Shown piece by piece: positions 15,830-22,993 of a stretch of DNA of 64,000 nt; the stretch's first letter is position 1, and every line of letters starts with the position of its first letter. A program made the translations under genes and the position numbers. Under the pieces are notes generated by a model. That model saw only the letters and a list, made by a program, of their open reading frames with translations, had not been told where the DNA came from and searched no databases. The stretch is from contig NZ_KB907786.1 of assembly GCF_000382205.1 (NCBI RefSeq), forward strand, positions 1,488,001-1,552,000, in the 5' to 3' direction. This DNA is from Dyadobacter beijingensis DSM 21582 (GTDB lineage: Bacteria > Bacteroidota > Bacteroidia > Cytophagales > Spirosomataceae).

Positions 15830-16697
15830 TGTCTGCAATGATTTCGTTCAGTTTGTCGATGGATTGAATATGATGAATGCGGGGGGAATGGGGGCCTTCA
15901 CCCGAAAAGCATATCCTGCAATGCGGGAAGTCCGCGGAAAGCCGTTCAAGCAGCTCAGGGACGCGGTTTTCGGGCTGGTTACCTACGAAAAATGTATAAA
16001 TATGGGTGGGGGTAATATCGCGGGCGACGGATCGCAGGTCGGAGTAAGGCACGCGGGTACCCAGGTATACCGCCTGTTTGCCGGCCCGCAGCAATACGTA
16101 ATAGGCAAAAAGCAAGCCTATCTCGTGGTCTTCGCCTTCGTGCAGAAAAAGCAACCATTTCTGGTCGTTCACCGCAGGTACAGGCAACGCGTCGATCGCC
16201 GCGAACAGTTTCTGGCGGATCAGGTTGGACAGGAAATGCTCCTGCGCAGGCAGCATCGCATCCTTCGTCCACATGAGTCCCGTGCGTACGAGCAGCGGGT
16301 ATAGTACGCGCTGATAGGTTTTTTCGATGCCCAGCAGCCCGACGGCCTCCGCGAAAAGCCGGTGAAACGCAGCCGCATCGTAGGCTGCAACGGCGCTGAT
16401 GGCCCGGTTGATCCACGCTTCCACCGCCTGGTCGTCTTGTAATGAGCCCGCGATGATCCGGTCTATCTCCTCGCCGATCTGCGCGTGGCTGAGCTGACTG
16501 ATGTGCGAAATTTTCATCCCGCGGTTCAGCAACGTACACACATTCAGGAGTTTCTTAACGTGGTCGTCGTTGTAATACCGGATATTCGTGTCGGTCCTTT
16601 CGGGTTCGAGCAGACCGTAACGTTGCTCCCAGATGCGTATCGTGTGCGCCCTGGTACTGGTAATGCGTTCGAGGTCCCGGATCGAATAGGTCGACAT
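15807..16697 (-). CDS. carH: CarH-type B12-dependent photoreceptor / MerR-family repressor
   Basis: A 296-residue regulator heading the carotenoid operon. Residues 3-65 form a MerR winged helix (YSIRDLERITSTRAHTIRIW and LLEPERTDTNIRYY). The middle helical domain holds Trp143 followed after nine residues by Glu153-His154 (the Wx9EH motif). The B12-binding Rossmann domain carries E189-x-H191-x-x-G (EDHEIG), the base-off cobalamin lower-ligand motif. Both motifs define light-sensing CarH, which in Thermus and Myxococcus binds adenosylcobalamin in the dark, tetramerises on operators and releases DNA in light. Start at the ATG at 16697; the in-frame TTG at 16721 would lie upstream of the probable transcription start. 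B12 binding and photosensing here are inferred. Confidence 0.9.
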   Translation of the reverse strand: MSTYSIRDLERITSTRAHTIRIWEQRYGLLEPERTDTNIRYYNDDHVKKLLNVCTLLNRGMKISHISQLSHAQIGEEIDRIIAGSLQDDQAVEAWINRAISAVAAYDAAAFHRLFAEAVGLLGIEKTYQRVLYPLLVRTGLMWTKDAMLPAQEHFLSNLIRQKLFAAIDALPVPAVNDQKWLLFLHEGEDHEIGLLFAYYVLLRAGKQAVYLGTRVPYSDLRSVARDITPTHIYTFFVGNQPENRVPELLERLSADFPHCRICFSGEGPHSPRIHHIQSIDKLNEIIADNATHTDL

Positions 16698-16704
16698 AGA
16701 GTTT

Positions 16705-16755
16705 TGTTTAACTTTTTTCAAAAATAATTAAACAAAATAAATTGTTTACTTTTTT
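16705..16755. promoter_or_regulatory. Putative CarH operator: repeated TGTTTA boxes in the carH promoter
   Basis: Two direct copies of TGTTTA(A)CTTTTTT lie at 16705-16718 and 16743-16755, with an inverted AATTAAACA at 16726-16734 between them. On the minus strand a TAnnTTTG-type -7 box (TATTTTTG) lies at 16726-16719, so the repeats surround the core promoter of the carotenoid operon. The arrangement suits binding by a multimeric MerR/CarH repressor, but binding is inferred. Confidence 0.5.
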
Positions 16756-16778
16756 GTAGGAAAAATAAAAATTGCTGC

Positions 16779-16786
16779 TACTTTTG
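16779..16786 (+). promoter_or_regulatory. Bacteroidota-type -7 box for the S24 regulator gene
   Basis: TACTTTTG fits the TAnnTTTG consensus. A TTTG at 16753-16756 lies 22 nt upstream as a possible -33 element, slightly longer than the usual 19-21 spacing. The gene starts 42 nt downstream at 16829. The -33 element touches the right-hand TGTTTA repeat, so the carotenoid regulator might also affect this promoter. Confidence 0.5.
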
Positions 16787-16828
16787 ATATTGATAATATC
16801 TTATGTTTGATTTTATAAATATCATCTC

Positions 16829-17650
16829 ATGGGTGCGCAGGACATATTCTGGTCAGTCAATATCAAGTTCCTTCGTTTGCGTCAAAAGTTGAGCCAGGAG
16901 GCCCTGGCGGAAAAGCTCGGCATTAGCCGTGTGAAGCTCAACGCGATAGAAAGCGGCCGTACGGCCAATCCGACGGTGGATGACCTGATCAATTTTTCGG
17001 AGTACTTCCGGATGAGCATTGACAGTCTCCTGAAAATAGAGCTGAGCAAGCTTTCCGATCAGAAGCTGAAAGACCTTGAAGAAGGAAGCGAGCTGTTTAT
17101 GAAAGGCAGCCAGATCCGCGTTCTGGCCATTACGGTGGATAAGGAGGACAAGGAGAATATCGAATACGTACCCGTACAGGCGCGCGCGGGCTATCGCTCG
17201 GGTTACGCCGATCCGGAGTTTCTGGCCACACTACCCCGTTTCAACCTGCCGACCGTCCCGAAAAACGGCACGTTCCGGATGTTTCCGACGGTGGGGGACT
17301 CCATGCTGCCCGTTCCTGAAGGCGCGGATATTATCACCAAGTACGTGCAGGACTGGACGACCGTCAAGCCCGAAACGCCCTGCATCGTCATTCTCAAAGG
17401 CGACCAGGATTTCGTTTTCAAACAAGTAACCATTAACCAGGAAGCCGGGACGATGCTCCTGCAATCGTTCAACAAACAATACTTTGCCTACACCGTCCCG
17501 ATCGGCGAGGTGATCGAGCTTTGGGAGTATTACAGCTTCCACAGCAAGGCCCTGCCGGAGCCGCAAACCGACATGCAGCAGCTCATGCGGATGCTCTCCG
17601 AAATGCAGAACGAGATCAAAGAATTGAAGCGACGATCCACCTACAAATAG
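16829..17650 (+). CDS. XRE-type repressor with S24 (LexA-like) peptidase domain
   Basis: A 273-residue protein with an N-terminal Cro/CI helix-turn-helix (about residues 10-65, LRQKLSQEALAEKLGISRVK) and a C-terminal S24 fold. The predicted self-cleavage dyad is Ser158 in GDSMLPV and Lys198 in VFKQV, 40 residues apart as in LexA-like proteins (37 in LexA). An Ala120-Gly121 bond in QARAGYRSGY is a fitting cleavage site. The last 25 residues form a short charged coiled coil (MRMLSEMQNEIKELKRR). It is divergent from the carotenoid operon across a 131-nt region. The targets and the inducing signal are unknown; DNA damage or a phage-repressor-like switch are possibilities. Confidence 0.85.
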   Translation: MGAQDIFWSVNIKFLRLRQKLSQEALAEKLGISRVKLNAIESGRTANPTVDDLINFSEYFRMSIDSLLKIELSKLSDQKLKDLEEGSELFMKGSQIRVLAITVDKEDKENIEYVPVQARAGYRSGYADPEFLATLPRFNLPTVPKNGTFRMFPTVGDSMLPVPEGADIITKYVQDWTTVKPETPCIVILKGDQDFVFKQVTINQEAGTMLLQSFNKQYFAYTVPIGEVIELWEYYSFHSKALPEPQTDMQQLMRMLSEMQNEIKELKRRSTYK

Positions 17651-17703
17651 ACGCCACTCAAACCGGGGCGAAAACCCCTGAAAATCGATACAAATACTTG
17701 GAC

Positions 17704-17731
17704 AAGCCGGGGCCTTCACCCCGGCTTTTTT
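17704..17731 (+). terminator. Rho-independent terminator after the S24 regulator
   Basis: A perfect GC-rich stem, AAGCCGGGG paired with CCCCGGCTT around a CCTTCA loop, followed by a run of six T. It lies 54 nt after the regulator stop codon. Confidence 0.9.
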
Positions 17732-17844
17732 GTGTTTCTACGGGATTCGATGTCTTGGAATCGTCATAGTGGTTAAAATGCGGTTGAGACGCCAATTTCG
17801 AACATTTTGACCTTCGTGACCCTTAAAATTCTAGAAATACTGCC

Positions 17845-17852
17845 TAATTTTG
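17845..17852 (+). promoter_or_regulatory. Possible -7 box (TAnnTTTG) upstream of the surface protein
   Basis: TAATTTTG matches the phylum -7 consensus, but no TTTG is found at the expected -33 distance. It lies about 235 nt from the start codon, so the call is weak. Confidence 0.3.
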
Positions 17853-18086
17853 TGGTCAATATGTAGAATAAATACGGACTTTTCTACAAAAAAATCGTTT
17901 GTAACCGATCTGAAAACTTCGTTACTAAGTGTACATTATCTACGATTAGTGCAATTTTTAAAAAAGTTGTCACCCCTCAAATCTCCGGCATCACCCCAAA
18001 CAACCGAGGGGTGGTCACAAAAAGAATAATCGATCAAAAACGGCGGTCTAAGTTTGTCGAGTCAGAAACACAAAACGACTCAACAC

Positions 18087-20168
18087 ATGTACGCCAAGTC
18101 CCTATTCGTAAGCCTTTTAGCGCTCCTCTCTCTCAACACAAATCAAGCATCTGCCCAGAGCCCAACTTCCGCCGCACAACGGTTCAACATATTTGTAAAA
18201 GGTGACGCTACCCTGCAATCAAGCGAGACCGAAGGTCCGATCGCAGTGGGCGGAAATGTAACCACTAACCAGTATCAGATCAGCTTCAACAAACAACACG
18301 GAGTGCTGTTCGTAAACAATGCATCGATCGGTCTGGCGGTTCGCGGAGCGGTAAAGCTGAACAACGGAAGCCTGATGGTGAATGGCGACAACTATGTGAA
18401 GATCGGTAACTGCAATCCTTCTGACGGCTCAGGCAACACCCTGAAAGTTTGGTACAGAGACAACAACAATGCGGCTTCGACGATCCGCATCAACGGAAGC
18501 ACCAACGATTACAATGCGAACCCCAACATCACGATTAACGCCAACATCAACACCTGGTCACCGAGCGTAGGCGAATCTTCCAACCCTGTTTGCGAGCAGG
18601 TATTCGGTACAGGCGCAGGCCAGATCGACATCGACGGCGCATTCATCTCTTTCATCAAAAGATCTTCTCAACTGAAAGAAATGGCGGACAACCTGCCTAT
18701 CCGCGATCAGAACGGCAACATCATGGCGGCTGCGCCGATGGGCCCTTACCTGAACCCGAACGTGATCGGCAACAACCCTAAAATTATCGTAGACCCCAAT
18801 AAAATCAATGTCCTCACCGTATCGGCTGCCGTCTGGAACAAAATCGGAAACTCCAACATCGAAGGCATTCCACAAGGCCCGCAATTGGGACAAACTTCTG
18901 CTAACACCAACTTCGGTCTGATTATCAACATTGTAGATGTTCCAACCTTTACTTCATCCAACGGCAACGATCGCATCAACTTCCCAAGCTTCGGCGGAAT
19001 GTCGGATTCACAAGGCGGTTATGTTCTTTACAACTTCCCTGACGCAACGAAATCCATCACATTGGGCGGCAACGGACAGATCAGCGGAACGATCTTCGCA
19101 CCACAAGCGGATGTAGTAAAAGAAAACAACGGTAACATCAACGGACAGATCATCGCAAAAAGCTTCGTACACAAAGGCGACGAGGTTCACTTCTGGCCAT
19201 TCCTGCCTTCGATCGCCGAACCGGTAACTAAAAAGATTGAAGTAGCTGTTTCTACAAAATGCGTGAAAAACGCAGCTTACCTGGACTACACAGTAACCCC
19301 TAACTACGACACAAAAGGCCAGGGCGTGAAGATCGAATGGATCGCAAGCGGTGCCAAAACAGTGCAGGAAGACAGCGGCCTGCCATTGAGCGGAAGTGTT
19401 CTTTTCCCTGGTGCAGCGGTTGACGCGAACGGAAATGGCATCGCATGGCCTGGATTCAAGCAGGAAAACGGCAAATGGGTAGAAGTTCCGGGCGACCGTT
19501 ACGGCGCACTTCGCGAAGCCGGCGCAAGCATCCGCGTGACTGTGGACCCATCGGTGGAAGTAGGCATCACCTACCCTGTGTCAAGCTCAACATGTTACAC
19601 AACTCCTCCTCCTGCAACAGCTTTACCGGTAACATTAGCATATTTTACCGCACAAAATGTAAATTGCAATGCGGAATTGAAATGGAAGGTAACCGAAGCC
19701 AAGAATTTCTCACACTTTGAAGTTGAACGCTCGACAGACGCCAAGACTTACAACACGGTTGCCCGCATCGATTTCGACGCCACTAAGAGTACTTATAGTT
19801 TCAACGACACACCATTTTCATCGGAATCTGTACCTGCAAAAGCTTACTATTATCGTCTGAAGCAGGTAGATAATGACGAGACATTCGAATACAGCGCGAT
19901 CCGCAGCGTACAGGCGGGCAGCTGCGACAGCCGGTTGGCAGTAGATTTCTACCCGAACCCAACACAGGATGAAATGAATGTCCGGAGCTTCTCACCGGTG
20001 AAAAAACTCGAAATATACACACTGGGAGGAAAACAGGTTTATCAGGTAATGCCTGGTGCCAACGAAACTGAAATCAAAGTAAATGTTCAGGCTTTTGCAC
20101 AGGGAATGTATATCGTGAGCGTGGTCAATGCAGAAGGCAAATACTCCTCCAAAGTGCTCAAAAAGTAG
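18087..20168 (+). CDS. Choice-of-anchor A domain surface protein with T9SS sorting domain
   Basis: A 693-residue secreted protein. Start chosen at 18087 (MYAKSLFVSLLALLSLNTNQ) because it begins a clean signal peptide ending ASAQ; the longer frame adds eleven polar residues. Residues about 30-370 form a choice-of-anchor A (adhesin-like beta-helix) domain, beginning RFNIFVKGDATLQSSETEG and PIAVGGNVTTN and ending GQISGTIFAPQADVVKEN. A linker and Ig-like domains follow. The C-terminus is a type A T9SS sorting domain (VDFYPNPTQDEMNVRS, then GMYIVSVVNAEGKYSSKVLKK), so it crosses the outer membrane through the Por system and is released or anchored on the surface. It is a single gene closed by a terminator. 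The ligand is unknown. Confidence 0.88.
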   Translation: MYAKSLFVSLLALLSLNTNQASAQSPTSAAQRFNIFVKGDATLQSSETEGPIAVGGNVTTNQYQISFNKQHGVLFVNNASIGLAVRGAVKLNNGSLMVNGDNYVKIGNCNPSDGSGNTLKVWYRDNNNAASTIRINGSTNDYNANPNITINANINTWSPSVGESSNPVCEQVFGTGAGQIDIDGAFISFIKRSSQLKEMADNLPIRDQNGNIMAAAPMGPYLNPNVIGNNPKIIVDPNKINVLTVSAAVWNKIGNSNIEGIPQGPQLGQTSANTNFGLIINIVDVPTFTSSNGNDRINFPSFGGMSDSQGGYVLYNFPDATKSITLGGNGQISGTIFAPQADVVKENNGNINGQIIAKSFVHKGDEVHFWPFLPSIAEPVTKKIEVAVSTKCVKNAAYLDYTVTPNYDTKGQGVKIEWIASGAKTVQEDSGLPLSGSVLFPGAAVDANGNGIAWPGFKQENGKWVEVPGDRYGALREAGASIRVTVDPSVEVGITYPVSSSTCYTTPPPATALPVTLAYFTAQNVNCNAELKWKVTEAKNFSHFEVERSTDAKTYNTVARIDFDATKSTYSFNDTPFSSESVPAKAYYYRLKQVDNDETFEYSAIRSVQAGSCDSRLAVDFYPNPTQDEMNVRSFSPVKKLEIYTLGGKQVYQVMPGANETEIKVNVQAFAQGMYIVSVVNAEGKYSSKVLKK

Positions 20169-20206
20169 AATGAATTGATCTTATATAGCGTTATGTGAAA
20201 CTTAAA

Positions 20207-20235
20207 GCTGCCGGCATTTTGCCGGCAGTTTTTTT
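20207..20235 (+). terminator. Rho-independent terminator
   Basis: The stem CTGCCGGC/GCCGGCAG closes on an ATTTT loop and is followed by seven T, 40 nt after the surface-protein stop. It lies just beyond the convergent glycosyltransferase gene and may serve both directions. Confidence 0.9.
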
Positions 20236-20249
20236 ATATGCCAGTCTCA

Positions 20250-21404
20250 CTACACCAGTTTGCGGCCTTTCCATTCATATTGACCCTGCTGGGCAGCCAG
20301 GCCGAAAAAGCACACATAGAACGGATAAATGCATTGGGTTACGGGGATGTATGCCAGCGATTTAGGTTTTTCCAGGAACGCCAGCACGGAGCCCAGGAAG
20401 AACCACTCGGGCATGCATTTCAATGCGAGCATAGCCGCGAACGCAGCGGGCGGGAGCATGCCTGCGAGGGCAAGTGCGCCCGCAAGGATAAGCGCGAAGT
20501 TGCTGGCAAATATGTAGATCGCCAGAACGAGGGGCGTTTTGCTCTGGTAATGCTTCCACTTGCTCGCCCATCGCTTACGCTGGCGGTAAAAACTCGTCCA
20601 GTTGCGGTGGGGAGCCGTGCGTATAATGGCTTCGGGGTGGCGCAGGAAACGGACGCCACCCGGGTAACGCGCGGCAATCTTGTGCATGAGGAACTCATCG
20701 TCGCCCGATGCAATGTGCCGCACGCCGTCATAGCCGCTTACTTCCAGGAAAGCGGCTTTCTCGTAGGCAAGGTTGGCGCCGTTGCACATGGATGGGTATC
20801 CGGCCGACATCGATGCCGCGCCGCTGCCGATAAGGCTCGCAAATTCGACGGTCTGCAGATGGTCGGTTAATGATGCCTCTTCCGTGAATGTGACCGGTGA
20901 GCTGATCAGCTTCGCGCCGGTTTCGGTATAATAGGTGGCAATGGCGTGAAGCCAGCCCGGCTGCGCCCGGCAGTCGCCGTCGGTAGTGACGATGAGGTTG
21001 CCATTCGCCTGAGCCATTGCCGTTTCGATCGCCCGTTTTTTGGGTGCAGAGGTGCGGACGTCGGGTAGGGGAACGAGGCGGATCTGTGCATGGGAATGCG
21101 CAGCGAAGGCGCGGACGATTTCAGCGGTGTTGTCCGTGGAGCTGTCGTCCATCACGAGTACTTCGAAATGCGCGGCGGGTAATGTCTGACGATCGAGGTC
21201 TTCAAGCAGCGATACGATATTGCCGGCCTCGTTGCGGACGGGTATAATGACGGTGATCAGAAGGTCGCCAGGGATGACTGTGCCGGCCAGGGGCCTGGCA
21301 AGCCTCGCCCAGAACATTGCCAATGCACCGGTGAAAAGCGCGTAGCTGCCCAGCAGGAGCCAAATGGCCGCGATAATCCATGAAGTGAATGCGAAGCTGC
21401 CCAT
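20250..21404 (-). CDS. Membrane glycosyltransferase, family 2
   Basis: A 384-residue GT2 enzyme anchored by one N-terminal helix (residues 5-35) and three or four C-terminal helices (from about 285). The GT-A domain shows ITVIIPVRNEAGNIVSLL, the metal-binding region VTTDGDCRAQPGWL, SGDDEFLMHKI as the general-base loop, and the processive-type QRKRW motif. It would transfer a sugar from a nucleotide sugar at the inner membrane face to a lipid or glycan; the acceptor is unknown. Its start abuts the stop of the flippase-like gene with no gap, so the two are a functional pair, as is common for glycolipid assembly. Confidence 0.85.
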   Translation of the reverse strand: MGSFAFTSWIIAAIWLLLGSYALFTGALAMFWARLARPLAGTVIPGDLLITVIIPVRNEAGNIVSLLEDLDRQTLPAAHFEVLVMDDSSTDNTAEIVRAFAAHSHAQIRLVPLPDVRTSAPKKRAIETAMAQANGNLIVTTDGDCRAQPGWLHAIATYYTETGAKLISSPVTFTEEASLTDHLQTVEFASLIGSGAASMSAGYPSMCNGANLAYEKAAFLEVSGYDGVRHIASGDDEFLMHKIAARYPGGVRFLRHPEAIIRTAPHRNWTSFYRQRKRWASKWKHYQSKTPLVLAIYIFASNFALILAGALALAGMLPPAAFAAMLALKCMPEWFFLGSVLAFLEKPKSLAYIPVTQCIYPFYVCFFGLAAQQGQYEWKGRKLV

Positions 21405-22409
21405 TTACGCTTTGTTTTTCTTCCATTTATATTTCCAGATCAGGAATATCCCGACGAGGATCGGCCCGAGGACGTTCAGTATCCATATCAGGAAAGTTGC
21501 TGCGATGATTTGCTCCGCAGGCAGTTGGTAGGAGGCAAAAACGACCAGCGCCGTGAATTCCCGCAAGCCCAGGTCGCCCAGCACATTCACGGCTGGAATG
21601 AGGGTTTTGGACAGAAATACCAACGTCACGCAGGCTGCCAGCCCCGCTACCGGCACCGGGAAGTGGAAGAGGGACAATGCAAGCAGGAACTGTGACAGGA
21701 AAACCAGGTAGCGCACGGCCCCGTATAATGTTGCCGTGGAAACGTCGCGCGCCGTGTAGCTGGCGATCACGCCGATGTATTCCTGTATTTTTTGAAAAAC
21801 TTTCCTGCGCGCAGGCCAGCCAAGCAATGGTTTTCGGAATGCGAATACAATAGGGCCGAGTGCCAGTACGGCGATCAATGTAAGACTCACCGCAGTTTTG
21901 ACGCGCTCAGGAATGTTGAGTTGGTCCCGCAAAAACAGCCAGCCCGCAGCACCCGCCAGCACGGATATGTAAAACTGGATGCCATTGGAAACCAATGCCG
22001 CGCCGATCGCTTCCAGCCGCCGGTCGGATTTGAGGGCGGCCACGCGCCCGAGCGTATCGCCCAGCTGCGCGGGAACAGCCACTCCTACGGCCAGGCCCGT
22101 TAATGTGCCGCGAAATGCCTCGTTGAAGCCGATCGGGATGATTTTGCGGGTTAATGTCTGCCATTTGAGGCTTTCGAACGCCCAGTTGACGGGCACCAGC
22201 AAGACCATTATCACGAACACCGGCATGTTTTCAGCAGACCATATTTCACCGAAAACACTCCAGATGTCGGCAATGCCTTTTTGTTCGTTCCGGAAAGTCC
22301 GGTAGATGTAGCTCAGGATCAACACCGTCACCACGAGCTTAATCGCCCAGAGCAGGTTTGCCTGGCCGCTTTTTGGCTTTGGAGGGGAGAGTTCCTTATC
22401 TTGCACCAT
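21405..22409 (-). CDS. Flippase-like / lysylphosphatidylglycerol synthase TM-region family protein
   Basis: A 334-residue polytopic membrane protein with about eight helices, matching the UPF0104 / LPG-synthase transmembrane region family. Typical segments are WQTLTRKIIPIGFNEAFRGT, then GVAVPAQLGDTLGRVAALKS, and LIPAVNVLGDLGLREFTALV near the C-terminus. It lacks the soluble lysyl-transfer domain of MprF, so it is probably a lipid-linked-product flippase or scaffold. It is followed directly by the GT2. I set the start at the ATG at 22409; this overlaps the divergent ruvC start by 2 nt. An upstream alternative start (22460) would overlap ruvC further. Confidence 0.8.
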   Translation of the reverse strand: MVQDKELSPPKPKSGQANLLWAIKLVVTVLILSYIYRTFRNEQKGIADIWSVFGEIWSAENMPVFVIMVLLVPVNWAFESLKWQTLTRKIIPIGFNEAFRGTLTGLAVGVAVPAQLGDTLGRVAALKSDRRLEAIGAALVSNGIQFYISVLAGAAGWLFLRDQLNIPERVKTAVSLTLIAVLALGPIVFAFRKPLLGWPARRKVFQKIQEYIGVIASYTARDVSTATLYGAVRYLVFLSQFLLALSLFHFPVPVAGLAACVTLVFLSKTLIPAVNVLGDLGLREFTALVVFASYQLPAEQIIAATFLIWILNVLGPILVGIFLIWKYKWKKNKA

Positions 22410-22992
22410 GTTAAAAACGGAGGTTTCGGAAAAGGTCATTATCGGAGTCGACCCAGGCACGCAGGTGATGGGTTATGGGGTTATTTCGGTCAAAGGACAG
22501 CAGATTTCGCTGGTTCAGTATGGTGTTATTCATCTGAGCAAATATAGTACGCACGAACTGAAGTTGAAGAAAATCTTTGAACGCCTCACCCAGCTCATCG
22601 AAGAGTACCTGCCCGACGAAATGGCGATCGAAGACCCTTTTTACGGCAAAAATGCGCAGTCGATGCTGAAACTGGGCCGTGCGCAGGGGGTAGCGATGGC
22701 TGCCGCGCTGGCGCGTAACATCCCGATCGTCGAGTACTCGCCCAAGAAGGTGAAGCAGTCGGTGACCGGCAGCGGCAATGCTTCCAAGGAACAGGTCGCC
22801 TACATGCTCGAAAAAATCCTCAAAATGGAGCTCAGCCGCGAATTCATGGACGCTACCGACGGCATCGCGATCGCGATTTGCCATCAGTACCACGCCAATT
22901 CCCCTGCTTCCGTAAGCACCCCCGGTTCCAAAAAGGCCAAAAAGGGCGGCTGGGGTGCATTCGTCTCCGAAAATCCCGGGCGCGTGAAATAG
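22408..22992 (+). CDS. ruvC: Crossover junction endodeoxyribonuclease RuvC
   Basis: A 194-residue Holliday-junction resolvase acting with RuvAB in homologous recombination. All four catalytic acidic positions are visible: Asp15 in VIIGVDPGTQVMGYG, Glu in EMAIEDPFYGKN, and the C-terminal pair in FMDATDGIAIAICH. The middle motif IVEYSPKKVKQSVTGSGNASKEQV is characteristic. The C-terminus carries a short basic extension (GSKKAKKGGWGAF). Its start overlaps that of the divergent flippase-like gene, so its promoter must lie inside that coding region or act from a shared divergent site. Confidence 0.96.
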   Translation: MLKTEVSEKVIIGVDPGTQVMGYGVISVKGQQISLVQYGVIHLSKYSTHELKLKKIFERLTQLIEEYLPDEMAIEDPFYGKNAQSMLKLGRAQGVAMAAALARNIPIVEYSPKKVKQSVTGSGNASKEQVAYMLEKILKMELSREFMDATDGIAIAICHQYHANSPASVSTPGSKKAKKGGWGAFVSENPGRVK

Positions 22993-22993
22993 C

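Larger units (their letters stand above)
17651..18086. other. Intergenic region with a terminator and a long leader, no gene seen
   Basis: About 436 nt. The left part holds two hairpins: a small GGGG/CCCC stem near 17663-17680 and the strong terminator at 17704-17731. The remainder is AT-rich and free of convincing open frames. A TAATTTTG box at 17845-17852 could start transcription of the surface protein and would leave a 5' leader of over 200 nt. Confidence 0.5.

Noticed and set aside
15807-16721. Upstream TTG start (16721) for the CarH-like gene
   Set aside because: It would add eight residues before MSTYSIRDL, the usual MerR start, and it lies at or upstream of the probable transcription start.
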